Part shown: positions 46,585 through 59,395 of the stretch, piece by piece
How the letters are laid out: each line of letters starts with the position of its first letter
How positions within the stretch are numbered: position 1 is the first letter of the stretch
Source of the DNA: Dipteronia dyeriana
Lineage: Eukaryota > Streptophyta > Magnoliopsida > Sapindales > Sapindaceae
DNA length: 64,000 nt
Direction: 5' to 3'
Assembly: GCA_032871835.1 (NCBI GenBank)
Contig: CM065297.1
Span: forward strand, 43,029,098-43,093,097
Notes under the pieces: generated by a model
Seen by the model: only the letters and a program-made list of their open reading frames with translations
What the model was told of the DNA's origin: nothing
The model's database searches: none
Made by a program: the position numbers and the translations under genes

Positions 46585-49500
46585 TGAAAAGAACCCTAAA
46601 AGCGTATGTCTATAACCTAGAGGGGGTGAATAGGTTTTTTTACCAATTTCGCAAGCGTACGAATCGAACAAGTAATACAGTGATGAGCAGAGTATCGTTC
46701 CAACGAGGACTATTTAACCTATTAAGTACCGAAATAATTAATTTTAAATTTTATTTGAAAAAAAATCAGTTAATGAGATTAGATTAAGAAGTAAAAGAGA
46801 ATAAATTCAACTAAACAAAGTGAAAATCCAAGTGATTAAGCACTTGAGCATTCAATTTCACCATAGCTAATCTCAAACAATTCCTTTACCAAGTTACTAA
46901 AATTATCACCCATGTTGACAGTTGGTAAACCTAAATTCATTTGATATTCTCTCTCGAGCAACACCAAAAAGTATTCTTATATATCAACCCACTATATCTC
47001 TATGTGAGCTGTAATATATAAGAACCCATTACAATAATTGGCAACCTATAAGAAAACTGCATGAATCATGTTAGTACATCTCTGTCTCTCATGTACTTCA
47101 TGGCCTCCATTACAAAAAGCAAACATCATACATCACTTCTCAGTCTCACTATGATCATCAAATCAATCAAACATTGGCCATACATTTGAAAGCATTAAGC
47201 ATAGTAATAAACACTCAACATGGAATAACAATCGTAAATAGCATTTATCAAAAAAATTGAGTATTCATAGCTAGGCTAAATCGTAGCCCTAGCAAAGAAA
47301 ATTAGTTCATAGCAGTACTAAAAGAATCCATAGTAGTATTCATAAACACAACCCTAAAGGTGATGACAAAAAATCGTGTTCCTCCCAAAATTGCACAAGA
47401 GCTCTCCTCTTCTCTTCTCCTTTTTTTTTCTTCTTCAATATCTCTCCTTAGGTCTGTATGCAGACCTAAAATAAAGAGGAAAAAATCTAATTTCGTCTGA
47501 AATCCTTCACGATGGAAATAAAAGAAAATAGGAAAGTCTTGGCTCTCAATCCTTCTCAAACAAGGAAACATAAATCAGACTTGATTGCCTCTTTCGATTA
47601 CGGTCTGAAAAAATATTAAAACTGAAGATTTTTCTCTTATCTTTCCAAATATGAAAGATTCTCTACAGAAAAAAATCAAGAAAACCTTCAAACTTCCTTT
47701 CTCCTTCAGGTGCGTAAAATGACGATTTCAACAAACATGGAAGACTTGATCACCAAAACTGGTTTGTTTAGCTGCCGTAAAAATTATGGAAAAATTGTAC
47801 AAGCCTCTTGAAGGTCTTAGCTTCATTATCCTATTGGTCTTGCTTAAAATTTCTTCCAAAAAGTCATTCTTCCATTGAAATTAAATTCCGTGCTCTGAGC
47901 AGTTTGTCCCCTATTTCTGGTTTAAGTATTAATCTCTAATTCTTTGCTCTTTTTGCCACAAATCTCCAATGTCTGCTTGCATCAATCTATGCCACAAATA
48001 AGCAAGTAAATGACACTGAAAATACAAGAAACAAGCATAAAACTAAGTACAAATGGTATGATAATGATGTATAAATTTAAGCATAATAGGTTTTAATCAA
48101 GTCAATTACCAATTTTTCTTGATTAATCAATATTCTAAATTCACCCAATAAAACAAACATACAACATCAAGTGTAAAGTGCGAAAATATGAATAACATAA
48201 GATGTATATGTGGAAAACCCTCCAAACAGGAAAAAAACCATGAGCTATTAAGTGAGCCACAATCGATCGTATAAATCCACTATATGAGTAAAAGGTTACA
48301 CCCCCAAGTGATTCTCGGACTCTCACTCTCGACAACCTCATGCTATGAACACTACCACTCACCACTCTTGGTTCAGTCCCTAGTGATATCCCCTAATACA
48401 CTACTCTTGGCATGAACGCCTCCTACTCTACCCCTTTTGGGCCTTATACAGTGGATACCCAACCAATTGCTTCCCAAACAACCCATGGTTGCAAGGCTTC
48501 TCTTGCTTGTGCAATTTCACACCGAAGCCACATGACGTTGACACAATGAAGAGTATATGGTATAAGTGTATATATGACACTATGCTCAAATGGAATTATG
48601 TGTAAGACCAAACACAAAATGCTTAACTAGATGTAGATAATGCAATATAACTTCCTAGTTATCAACAATGCCTATAAGCCCATAAATAAGGACTCAATAA
48701 GATGTGCTAACAACTTAATTGTCAATAAAAGTCCAACCAACACAAGTTGTCACAACAAATAATCATGGTCAATTTTGCTATCAATAAATGCAATCAATGA
48801 GACATAAACAATAATGTCTAAATGCAATGCATAAAGACTCAACTAGATATTGATATGCAATATTACAATTTAGTTATCAAACAAAGTCATTTCAACAAAA
48901 GTTGTCATTAAACATGGCATGGTCAATAAATGCAATCAATATGACCTAATTAGCTATTTAGGCAAATATGACCTAATAATGCAAACTATCACAATACAAA
49001 CCCCAAACATGTCATAACTTAAAAAGATAAACAATAAATATGAAGATTTGCTAACTTAAACAATAAATGACATGTCTTGGTAAGCTAGCATAAAAAATGA
49101 ACAATAATAAAGGTTCTACTTATCAATCAATGAAAACCCATGCTTTAGAAGATGCTTGAAATGCAAAATGAAGCTGGGTTAGGGTTTGGAGAGTAAAAAA
49201 CAAAGCTTGAAGCTTTCTCTCTCTAATGAAGGTTCTCGTACTATAAAAAAATGTGTTCTTTTAGCTCTTAAGAGGCAAGGAAGAAGAAGAGAACATATAT
49301 ATAAGCCCAAGACAAAACAACGTCATTTAGGACTTGGAAAACAAAGTCTCGTCATGACCGCTGGGCATACCGCTAGAAAGGCAAGTGTATAGGCAGCTTT
49401 CCAGGCAGCATGGCATGGCTGGAAAATACCTCTGCCTAGACCGCTGGCTAGGCATGTGAACCAAAAGTGGTCTAGACCGCGGTACACGCCTGACAGCTTA

Positions 49501-50211
49501 ACAGCTTGAGCTTCGAGTGACCTAAAACATGAACAAATGACATCCAAACATTTTGTATAACATACCGTTGGAAAGGTACGGAAGTCTAATTTCTACTACA
49601 ATTTGCAAAACATGATTTGGATGTCTGTAGGAAAGGTTAGAAATGGACAATAACAAAGTTGCCCTATTTTTGTTATCATTTTAGAGATTTCAAAACCAAT
49701 CCAAACGGTCATGAAATATTACGAATAATATACCGTTGGAAAGGTATGGGTGTCTAGTTTGTATGAAAATTTTAAAACTCATTTTGATGCATTGAATAAA
49801 AAGATATGATCATAAGACCATACAAAGGTCAGTTTTGAAAAACATTTAAATGATTGAAATCTACTCTTTTGAAACTAGACACCTTACTCCATATAACCAA
49901 ACCAAGAGAAGAATGAGACCTTCTCAAATGGTTACTTAACACGCTAGGACAAGCACACAATCATACAAACATGGACGATTCTGATCAAACAACAGATAAC
50001 GAATTTAAACACATAACAACCACACTTAAGACTAAGAATGACGTGCAAGTGTGATTGTGAAGAGATGCACATATATAAATAATATCTATACAAAGGTAAG
50101 ATCAATAAAACATTCATGAGGTGTGTGTGTGCACCTAAACTCTTCAAAAGACAAAGTCCAGTGGTGTGGTTTGTCATGAAATAAGCCAATCATAAAATTA
50201 AGGTCTATACA
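46585..50211 (-). repeat. C2: Sirevirus 3' LTR on the minus strand, split by an insertion
   Basis: The right end (TGTATAGACC on the minus strand) abuts a PPT. Sequence just inside (TTTTATGATTGGCTTATTTC) matches the C1 LTR start. The left end matches the C1 LTR end. Without the insertion at 46639-48084 the LTR is about 2.2 kb. It includes a GC-rich block at 49350-49510 with the palindrome GGTCTAGACC (49469-49478). A 22-bp-class repeat, ATACCGTTGGAAAGGTAYGG, occurs at about 49563 and 49731. Confidence 0.75.
46639..48084. mobile_element. Unclassified ~1.45-kb insertion in the C2 LTR
   Basis: AATAGGTTTT occurs on both sides (46629-46638 and 48085-48094), as in a 9-10 bp target duplication, and the C2 LTR reads on across it. 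The insert begins near TTACCAATTTCGCAAGCG and carries TGATGAGCAGAGTATCGTTCC. It has no LTR, no clear terminal inverted repeat and no convincing ORF. Class is unknown; the left breakpoint is blurred by similarity to the LTR (TTACCAATTT). Confidence 0.5.
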
Positions 50212-50354
50212 ATCTCCCCCTTTCGCTATTTCATGATAAAACAACCACTCACAATGCAATCCTCACAATACAATCAAAACTCTAGCTATTGTTCATGAGA
50301 GTCCATTCTACTTTACAAAAATAGATACCTCGTATTCTAACTCTTCAAGGTCTT
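50212..50354 (-). other. C2 polypurine tract and end of interior
   Basis: On the minus strand AGCGAAAGGGGGAGAT (50212-50227) directly precedes the LTR start. The remaining 130 bases are noncoding C2 interior, cut by the B solo LTR. Confidence 0.7.
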
Positions 50355-52675
50355 TAAAGAGAAAATCGCGCAACGGAAGTGTAAAAAATAAAGTTCGGTA
50401 TTAAAAAAAATTCCCCTTTTAATATCAAGAACCTTAACCCTAGATTAATTGATATATATATATATATATAAAGTATCGTACCTTTTTTTTGTGACGATTG
50501 AACTAGCATCGAATTGAATCCGTAAGATCTTCCAATCCAATAACGAACTTGAATCACCTAGAAGTGTGGGCTCCCTTTATTTAAATTGTATTCATGTGGA
50601 TGGAAACAAACAAAATCTTATTCTTTGTTAGTCACAATAATCCACCAAGAGAAAAACCAAGAACGTCTGATCACTTTTGAATTATCAATCAATTTGATTT
50701 GAAACTTGCGTGAACCTTGATTCGATACCTTTTGATGCAAAGGATACTAGTGTACTATTGAAAACAAAAACGTTCCCTATTTTCTCTATGCTTGGCCAAA
50801 TTCTTCACACAATGAGTTGGACGAAGTTTTTTCTTTATAACAATAAAAAACAAATAAAAAACAACTTATCACACTAAAAATTAATGCTTGGTCGAAATTC
50901 TATACCGGAGTATATATAGGTGGCCGAAAATCCTCCTAGAAAAAGGATTTCTACTTCATTAAGACTCCTAACGAAATTTGGACTCAATCCTCTTAAAAAA
51001 AAGATTTCTTTTTAATTTAGGAGACCAAATCCTCCATAAGAATGATTTACTCTATGGGCAAAAATCCTTTCCTTAGGAGGATTAGTTTGGTGGGCAAGAA
51101 TCATTTCCTTAGAAGGATTTAATTGGTGACCAAGAATCCTTTTCCAAGAAGAATTCTTTTCTCCACCAAGACTCCTAATCAAACTCAAAAGTGTATTTGT
51201 GACCATATTAAAGACTTCCTAAATTGACTAGATAAATAATTGCTTTTATTTATCGACTTATCAAATATAGTCTTTAATATTAATTATACTACCAACAATA
51301 GTATAGTATTAGGAGACCTTCTCCTAATAGGAAACACATTTTGACATTTAATTAAATAATTAATTAATTACCAAATTAATAATTTTCATTTAATTAAATA
51401 AAAAAATAAAAAATAATATATTAGGCTTTCATATATTAGCCTTGCCGCCCATGACATTATATAGGCATATATATTATTTTTCTTTTTTTTTTTAAATCCA
51501 ATGGACCTTAATAAAAAGTCCACATGTGAACTAGACCCATCCTTACAAAAAGAAACAACTCCACAAGCCTTAATACAATTCTAGATGGACCCAAAATTGG
51601 TCTGGTAGAATATATCAAGTGATCCATGCAAGTTCGTATGGATTGGGGATCTTGACGGGCTATATAAATTTAAGCTCCAATAGACATAACCTAATTACAA
51701 TCAACAAATGATTCACTTAGATTCGATCTATTTAATTTAGTTCATTCCATTAGAGAACTAAAATTGAACTCTTAAATAAAGATAGAATAACTTAATATTC
51801 CTCATTCATTCCCTAGACAATCTTAATGGAGATAGTGTATCCTCGTGAAGAATACCAGTAATCGCCAAGAGCTCATAGACCGCGTATAGCTCTCCAAGTT
51901 ACCATATTTACTCATATGACCACTTTTTAAACTTAGATATTTTGACTTGTCCAGAAGCCATGTTTCAATAGACACTATTAAAAAATTAACGTTAAGATTT
52001 AATATCCAATACCTCAAAATATCCATATGTTGGTATTCTACTCACATTTAATAAATGGAGCCACGATGTCCACATCTATAAATTAAGTCCTCTATCGATT
52101 AATAAATGAATGTCACCAAACTATCGAGGATAGACTATGCTATATAATCGTACTCATTGATAGCTCAAATGATAACACTTGTAACCGTAAGACCATCATT
52201 TATCTCAGGATTGAGGTAGACTCTCTAATTGTCTTCAAATGAAACTTTTATCTATTGACTGTTCTAGATAAAGTATTTCATTGTGATCCTATTCAATGCA
52301 CCCAGTGCACTAGATTCTTTTACCCAAAGACACCACGCATTGATGATTTTATACTCATCGTAACACATTTGATCCCACTCAAATGCTAATAAAAGAATTT
52401 ACAACTTTGACAAGATAAAGACGCCTAACCTTTATCTTAAGTTGTGAATATTATTCAAGACTAACTAAAGAAATGTGTCTACCTCATACATATTTAGATA
52501 TATGAACAATTCTTCTTGTTTCGTAGTCTTTTGACCTTCTGATTATTTCCTTTGGACAATTATAATAATTAAACTATAAATGCTATAAGATTTGTTAAAC
52601 TTGAAATCACTTTATTAATATGAAAAGATTATCAAATACATTATTATACTCTTGCTATAGAGCATAATCCCATCA
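50355..52675 (-). mobile_element. B-family solo LTR (inverted) with GTCTT duplication
   Basis: It is flanked by GTCTT at 50350-50354 and 52676-52680. On the minus strand it starts TGATGGGATTATGCTC and ends ATTTTCTCTTTA; both termini have drifted from TGTTAGG and CCCTACA. It is 2.3 kb long. It serves as the reference for the split B1 LTR. No interior is present. Confidence 0.85.
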
Positions 52676-52745
52676 GTCTTCAATCTCTTCGTTGATCATC
52701 ATACGTACACACAATAGCAAGAAAGCACTTTCTATGATCAAATGC
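52676..52745. other. Junction between C2 interior and G2
   Basis: After GTCTT the sequence continues for about 70 bases with no recognisable motif. It then passes into the G2 second-RNase-H start (LYTDGA on the minus strand). The left end of G2 is therefore a deletion breakpoint rather than a true element end. Confidence 0.4.
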
Positions 52746-53006
52746 TCCATCAGTGTAGAGGATTCATGACTTTCATCCTACCAACCAGCTGTCGGACTCT
52801 GGAATCCTCTCAGGAGCTATATTTATCGCTGCAGAGGTCGCTTGACCTAGGGACATTGAAAGCTCTGCCACAAAGTCCACCAAAGCCTGCGCTTTATTTG
52901 CAGTCCTTGGTTTTTACCTTAAATCAAACTGGGTGAGTTTAAAGGCCCATAAAACAAGTCTTCCGGACACATCCGGCCTTTGCAAGAATTGACGGAGAGG
53001 TTGGCC
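52746..53006 (-). pseudogene. G2 RNase H, C-terminal part, and start of second RNase H
   Basis: On the minus strand it reads GQPLRQFLQRPDVSGRLV, then AFKLTQFDL, then PRTANKAQALVDFVAEL: the classical end of gypsy RNase H. It finishes in LYTDGA, the first motif of the archaeal-like RNase H, where G2 is truncated. Confidence 0.85.
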
Positions 53007-53011
53007 CGTCA

Positions 53012-55459
53012 TGTTAGGATTATGCTCGATAGTAAGAGTATAATAATGTATTTGAAAATATTTTAATATTAATAAAGTGATTTCTATTTTAACAAATCTT
53101 ATAGCATTTATAGTTTAATTATTATAAAATTTCAAAAGTTAATAATAATAAGGTCAAAAGACTATGAGAAAATAAGAATTGTTCATACATCTAGATGTGT
53201 ATGCGGTAGACACAATTCTTTTGTTAGTCTTGAATAACATTCACAACTTAAGATAAAAGGTTGGGCGCCTTTATCTTGTCAAAGTTGTAGAGTCTTTTGC
53301 TAGCATTTGAGTGGGATCAAATGATTTATCATGAGTCTGAAATCATCAAAGTGTGGTGTCTTTGGGCAGAAGAATCTAGTGCACTTGGTGCACTGAATTG
53401 ATCAAAATGAAATACTTTATCTAGAACCATCAATGGATAAAAGTTTTCATTTGAAGACAATAGGAGAGTCTATCTCAGTCATGAGATAAATGATGGACTT
53501 ATGGTTGCAAGTGTTATCATTTGAGCTATCAATGAGTAAGATTATATAGCATAGTCTATCCTCGATAGTTTGGTGGTATTCATTTGTTAATCGATAGAGG
53601 GCTTCATTTATAGATATGGACATCGTGGCTCCATTTACTGAATGAGAGTAGAATACCATCATATGGATGTTTAGAGGAATTGGATATTAAATCTTAACGT
53701 TAAGTTTTCAATAGTGACTACTGAAACATGGCTTCTGGACAAGTCAAAATATCCAAGTTTAAAATGTGGTTATATGAGCAAATATGGTAACTTGGAGAGC
53801 TATAGGTGATCTATGAGTTCTTGGCGATTACTGGTATTCTTCACGAGGATACACTTTCTCCAATAAGGTTGTCTAGGGTATGAATGAGTAACAACAACTT
53901 ATTCTATATTTATTTAAGAGTTCAATTTTAGTTCTGTAGTGGAAAGAACTAAAATTAAGTAGATTAGACCTAAGTGAATCATTTGTTGATTGTGATTGGG
54001 TTGTGTCTATTGGAGCTTAAATTTAGATAGCCCGCCAAGATCCCCAATCCACACGAATTTGCATGGATCACTTGATATGTTCTATCGGACCAATTTAGGG
54101 GTCCATCTAGAATTGTATTAAGGCATGTGAACTTGTTTCTTTTTGTAAGAATGGGTCTAGTTCACATGTGGATTTTTTTATTAAGGTCCAATGGATTTAA
54201 TAAAAAAAGAAAAAGAATATATGGCCTATATACATGTGTTAGGCGGCAAGGCTATTAAGAATAGCTTAAATTACATTATTTTTATTTTATTATTTAATTA
54301 AATGAAAATTAATTAATTTGTTGATTAATTAATTATTTAATTAAAAGTCAAAATCTGTTTCCTAATAGGAGTTGGTCTCCTAAAATTATACTATTGTTGG
54401 TAGTATAATTAATATTAAAGACTATATTTGATAAGTAGATAAATAAAAGGAATTATCTATCTATTCAAATTAGGATGTCTTTAATATGGTTACAAATACA
54501 CTATTGAGTTGGATTAGGAGTTTTGGTGTAGGATAGAATTCATTTAGAAAAGGATTCTTAACCACTAAGTAAATCTATTTAAGGAAAGGATTCTTAACTA
54601 CCAAGTAAATCCTTCTTAGGAAAGGATTTGTGATCATAATATATATCCAAAGAAATTTTTGCCAGCCCATATATATATTTATATATATATATATATAATA
54701 GGATAGAATTGCTTTTAGATAAGGATTCTTAACTACCAAATAAATCCACCTAAGGAAAGGATTCTTGCCAACCAAGTAAATCCGTCGTAGGAGAGGATTT
54801 AAGATTCTATATATATATACATATGTTAATTTCGGCCAGCCTAAGTTTTTCTGTGAGAGGAATTTCGGCCATGCTAAGCAATTTTCAAGAAAAGAATTTG
54901 GCCTAGCAAGAGAGAATTTTGAGGGAGAAAAAACTGTTTTTTACTCCAGACAAAAATTCGACCAACTCATAGAGATAGTGTGAATTCGGCCAAGAAGAGA
55001 AAAAGGGGAACGTTTTTGTTTTCGTTAGTACACTAGTATCCTTTGCATCAATAGGGTTTTGTGTACAACATCGAATCAAGGTTCACGCGAGTTTCAATTA
55101 AACTGATTGATAATTCAAAAGTGATCGGACGTCCTTGGTTTTTCTCTTGGAGGATTATTGTGACTACAAAGAAGAAGATTTTGTTTGTTCACATCCTTAG
55201 GTATACAATTCAAAGAATTAAAGCCCACACTCCTAGGTGATTCACGTTCGTGATTGGATTGGAAGATCTTACGGATTCTATTCAACGCTAGTTCAATCGT
55301 CACGAAAAAAAAGGTACGATACTTTTTATATACATCAATTAATCTAGGGTTGAGGTTCTTGTTATTAAAAGTGAAAATTTTTATTTATACGCAAACCCTA
55401 ATTTTCGTTTTTTTCTTTTCTCACGTTTCCATTGAATTTTGAACCGTTTTTTCCCTACA
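53012..55459 (+). mobile_element. B-family solo LTR with CGTCA duplication, splitting the G2 RNase H
   Basis: The LTR starts TGTTAGGATTATGCTCG, ends TTTTTCCCTACA and is flanked by CGTCA (53007-53011 and 55460-55464). Removing it and one CGTCA rejoins the RNase H reading frame. It is 2448 bp. The U3 region has AAGGATTCTTRRCYACCAAGTAAATCC-like repeats at 54545-54800 and a TATA-like run near 54812. It inserted after G2 and then lost its interior. Confidence 0.93.
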
Positions 55460-55464
55460 CGTCA

Positions 55465-55760
55465 CTACTGCTACTGAGTGAGCTTGAAAGTAGGGACGGA
55501 GCTTCCTTGTTGAGCTCACCAAAGCATAAGAGAGATTCTCTAGAAGGGTATAATTCTTTTCCTGCTTGGTTAGGGTGTGACACATGTAGTAGATAGGCGT
55601 TGGACCCTATCCCCACATTCCTTGACCAAGGCCCCACTCACTGCAATTTTTGAAATGGCCAAGTAGATTTCCAGCTTCTCTCTCGGACTTGGCTTGACCA
55701 GTTACGGAGGGCTCAATAGATACTTCTTCAAGGCTTGAAAAGCTTGCTTGCTTTCCTGGT
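55465..55760 (-). pseudogene. G2 RNase H, N-terminal part
   Basis: On the minus strand, in shifting frames, QAFQALKKYLLSPP, then IYLAISKIAVSGALV, and the ALVSSTRKLRPYFQAH block lead to the solo LTR. The protein continues at 53011. Confidence 0.75.
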
Positions 55761-55761
55761 T

Positions 55762-56691
55762 CTATTTCATGTTCCTTCCCTGTTTGATAGCTTTGAAGAA
55801 ATGGAAACATTTATCGGTGGACCGAGAAATGAACCTGTTGAGCGCTTTTATCTGCTCGGTCAATACTTGAACTTGTTTAAGTGACGTGGGGGATTCTAGA
55901 TCTAGGATAGCCTTGTTCTTTTTTAGGTTAGCCTCTATTCCTCTCTCATGAACCATGAAGCCTAGAAACTTCCCCACAGTTACCCCGAAGGCATAATTGG
56001 AGGGGTTCTATCTCATCAGGTTTTCCCTTAAGATCATGACAGTTTTGCGAAGGTCGCCCTGATGTCCTTCTATGGTTGGTGACTTGGAAGTCATGTCGTC
56101 GATGTACACTTCCATTGATCTTCCAATCATAGGCTTGAATAGTTGATTGACCAACCGTTGATATGTAGCTCCGGCATTATTATGCCCAAACGGCATCACC
56201 TTGTAGTAGTAAAGACCATGTCTGGTGATGAAGCTGGTCTTGTCTTGGTCAACGGGGTGCAACACGATCTGGTTATACCCCGAGAATGTATCCATGAAGC
56301 TTAGAAGCTTGTTTGTGGACGTGGAGTAAACCAACTGATCGATCTTTGGTAAAAGGAAACTGTCTTTCAAACATGCACAGTTGAGGTCGGTGTAATCGAC
56401 ACACATACGCCACTTCCCATTCGTCTTCATAACCATGACCACGTTGGAGATCCATTCAGGGTAGAGCGCCTCTCTGATGAAGCCTGCTCTGATCAACTTG
56501 TCCATTTCTTCCTGAATCATAGCATTTCTTTCGGCGTTAAAGTGACGTCTTTTTTGTTTGACGGGCTTGAAGGTTGGAGCTACTACCAACCGGTGAGCAG
56601 CCAATGATATCGGGATCCCGGGCATCTTGTCATGACTCCAAGTGAAGATGTCATTAAGTTTTTTGAGGAGCCCGATAAGACCATTCTTCAC
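55762..56691 (-). pseudogene. G2 reverse transcriptase
   Basis: A 227-codon open stretch covers FTWSHDKMPGIP, KTNGKWRMCVDYTDLN, LLSFMDTFSGYNQI (catalytic D), MPFGHNNAGATYQRLVN and the YIDD box (EVYIDDMTSK). The thumb region ([12 protein letters not shown], then [16 protein letters not shown]) follows after a short break at about 55980-56010. It is among the best-preserved domains in the window; H replaces L in the MPFGL motif. Confidence 0.92.
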
Positions 56692-57530
56692 TCCTGGTTC
56701 GAGGGTGGCTCCGACCTTGACGACCTTCTAGGGGTCTTCCATCCGGATGGGTATCTCTTCTAGCTTATCCACTAGATGCCCATTAGCCCATTCCATGCTT
56801 TGCTCCTTTTCGTTAGGAATCTCGGGATCACCCTTTAGGTGATTTATGGGCTTTACATCCTCCAACATCATCCCGAGAGTTGCCTCATCCTGTATCATTG
56901 TAACCTGTGTAAACTATTTCGCTAAAGTTGTTTGGTTTACAGACACTGTATAGCACTTCCAGGCTATTTGCTAGTCATCGTGTATTTCCCCCACCTTGTC
57001 TCCTACTGGAAACTTTAATGAGTTGTGGTAAATGGACAAGACCCCCTTTAACGATAACAAGAAAGGTCTTCCTAATATCGCATTTTAGGTCGATGGGATA
57101 TCCACCACCACGGAGTCCGTCATGATATTTTACATGACAGAGGATGTTCCAGTGATTACTAGAAGAATTTTTGACCCCACAGGTATGATTGAGTCCCCAG
57201 TGAATCCATACAGCAGGGTTGTGCAGCTATTGTAACACCACTGTTTCAAATTTAGCTTTTCCAAGGTATCTTTAAAAGGATGTCGACGATACTGCCTATG
57301 TCAACAAGCAAGCGACGGACCTTGCAGTTGTCAATTTGTACCGTGACCGCCTTGGGAACTTTAAGGGGTTGCACGATATTGTACACATCCGCCTCGGTAA
57401 AAATAATATGCATAGACTGGGAGGGGTCAGCTGGGCTCTTGTCGACCTTGAAGATACCTTGCCCTTCCTCTACTAGAGGGACCTTCCGTACATGGTTTTT
57501 TCTGGAATTATTGAAGGTGACAACCAATGT
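56692..57530 (-). pseudogene. G2 protease and protease-RT linker
   Basis: The 57252-57527 stretch ends with RRLLVDIGSIVDIL. This is the Tat-type protease motif with isoleucine where DG/DS is expected, so the active site is damaged. The downstream blocks NAILGRPFL and HNSLKFPVGDKVGEI are present with stops up to RT. Confidence 0.8.
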
Positions 57531-59379
57531 AGGCCCTCAACTGATGGTTTGTATCACCTGGATTTGTTGCATCAGATCCGTCTGATCCCCTTTTATTTTA
57601 TTAACATGCTCGCGAATCTCAGCTTATACTTCCCTCCAATTCTAAATATTGTCCTTAACTTGCTGCAAGACCTCAATCAAGCATCCTCCTCTTATCAGAG
57701 CCTTGATTTGGTTATGTAGGTTATAGCACTCTGAAGTATTGTGACCCACGTCTTCATGAAAGTCACAGTATTTATACCGGTTCCTCCTATCAACAAGGGC
57801 TTTCATAGGTACGGGCTTCTGCAGTAGCCCCTTATCCCGGATGGCGAGGTAGATCGTTTCATGGGATGTATTTAAGGAGGTGTAGTGATCGTATCCTCTC
57901 TCATCTCATGTTATAAGGGCTACTATCCTGAGAGGAGGCGAAGCCTGCGGAGGAGTTCACCTTTCTGGGTACCTTTCTTGCTTTGGTTGAGAAATGGGGA
58001 AATGGAAGTTTAACCTGTTAGGAGGTTTGTTCTGATTTTTCTGAATTGGTTCAGGTCTGAGAGTTTCCTTCTTCTGTCATTTTGCCATTCTCATGTTGTC
58101 ATGCTCCATTTTGACCTTAAGCTGCTCGTCAACTTCAACTTGCTCTAGAGCCCGATCATAGGCCTCTTGTTAGGTCTCCAGATGTCGATTAGTAAGGACC
58201 TGAAAAGTTTACATTCCCACAGGTTCCGCCTGAAATTGGCATGGGTCTCTTTCTCCCCTATCTGGATGACTTCATTGTGGAACCACTCCACATAAGACCG
58301 GAGGGTTTCACCCAACTCCTGGATCACATACTGTAAATGGATGGGATCCTTCATCCGGGTTTGATTCCCTGGAATTGTGAGCAGAAATCAGTTGACAGCT
58401 TTGTAAATGAGTCCACACTGCCCGCGGGTAGCTTTCTAAAACAGGTATTGGCATAGTCTGTTAGCGTGGTTGGGATTATCCGGTACAAGTGGCTCAAAGG
58501 ATCCTTCGTACCAGAGAACTTGTCTAATGGCAACTTAAACTTTGGTGGGAGTGCCACCCTGATTCTTCTGGTAAAGGGGTGTTCATCTCGCTCAAAGGTT
58601 CTTTTTGATCTCTTTACCCATCCCTCTTTTCAACTGCTGGATCTCCGTCTGCATCTTGGTCAGCTAGTTCCTCAGGCACTTATTCAAGTGCTTCTTAGAG
58701 TCGACCTCAGAGCTCTCATTGTCAAATCCTCCCGACGAGCTGGGTACTTCCACTTTTTCATCCTTAGGGATGGGCTCTGTTTGTGCAGTTTGTCGGCTCT
58801 CCCAGGCTTTAGCTTGAGGTTCCCTTCTTGTGGTCACCGGTCAAGGAGTGTTGTGAGGTAACGTTCACAGAAAGTCATCTACCGACTTAACCTGCCTAGG
58901 TCGATAGTTGGTCGGCCTGTCCGGGACTGAGGGCATAGACCTTAGCCTATCCCATATGGAAGTTACAGGCCCCGTCCTACGGTAATCAGGGATTGATGGG
59001 GGGTCCCAGTCGATCAAAGGCTGGCTGGTTGTCTGGCCGTAGATCGGCTAACTTCTCTTCAGATTCCCAGGCCTGCCAGCTGAGGATTAATTCCTTCTAC
59101 AGCTAGACGGAGGCGGACATTTTCCACAATGGCTGTTGCATACTGATTGATCACAGCTTGACTCACCGCTATAGGGGTTGAAGCCCACTTTATGTCTGCC
59201 TGATGAGAGGCTGGCTTATGGTGCTTGGATTTCTTTTCCTTTTTATGCCCTTTCTTAGTGGAATGGGCAGATGGATATCCCAGGGTTTTGGCTTGTGCTT
59301 GAGAGGAGTGAAGCCTCATGATTACTGTAAAACAACAAACTCGTAAGTGTAAAAATATGGTCATGGGTTCGGTTCCCAT
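57531..59379 (-). pseudogene. G2 gag
   Basis: The N-terminus near 59379-59059 includes a lysine-rich STKKGHKKEKKSKHHK stretch. The capsid core lies at 58557-58145: PPKFKLPLDKFSGTKDPLSHL, then CFRKLPAGSVDSFTKLSTDF, then LQYVIQELGETLRSYVEWFHNEV. The 57531-58144 part is decayed gag C-terminus. Long plus-strand frames over this region (58466-58861, 57280-57719) are shadows. Confidence 0.82.
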
Positions 59380-59390
59380 AGAAGGTGCTA
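59377..59390 (-). other. G2 primer binding site
   Basis: On the minus strand TAGCACCTTCTATGG follows the LTR end. It resembles the Tat-type TTGGCGCCxTCTxTGG site with a few substitutions. Confidence 0.55.
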
Positions 59391-59395
59391 GAAAG

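Noticed and set aside
47302..47571. 89-codon minus-strand ORF in the unclassified insertion
   Set aside because: Low-complexity EEEKKRRREEE is the only feature, with no start context or similarity.
46639..48084. Helitron interpretation of the insertion
   Set aside because: There is no TC start or CTRR end with a hairpin, and it has flanking duplications that Helitrons lack.
58466..58861. 131-codon plus-strand ORF
   Set aside because: It is antisense to recognisable G2 gag; a shadow frame.
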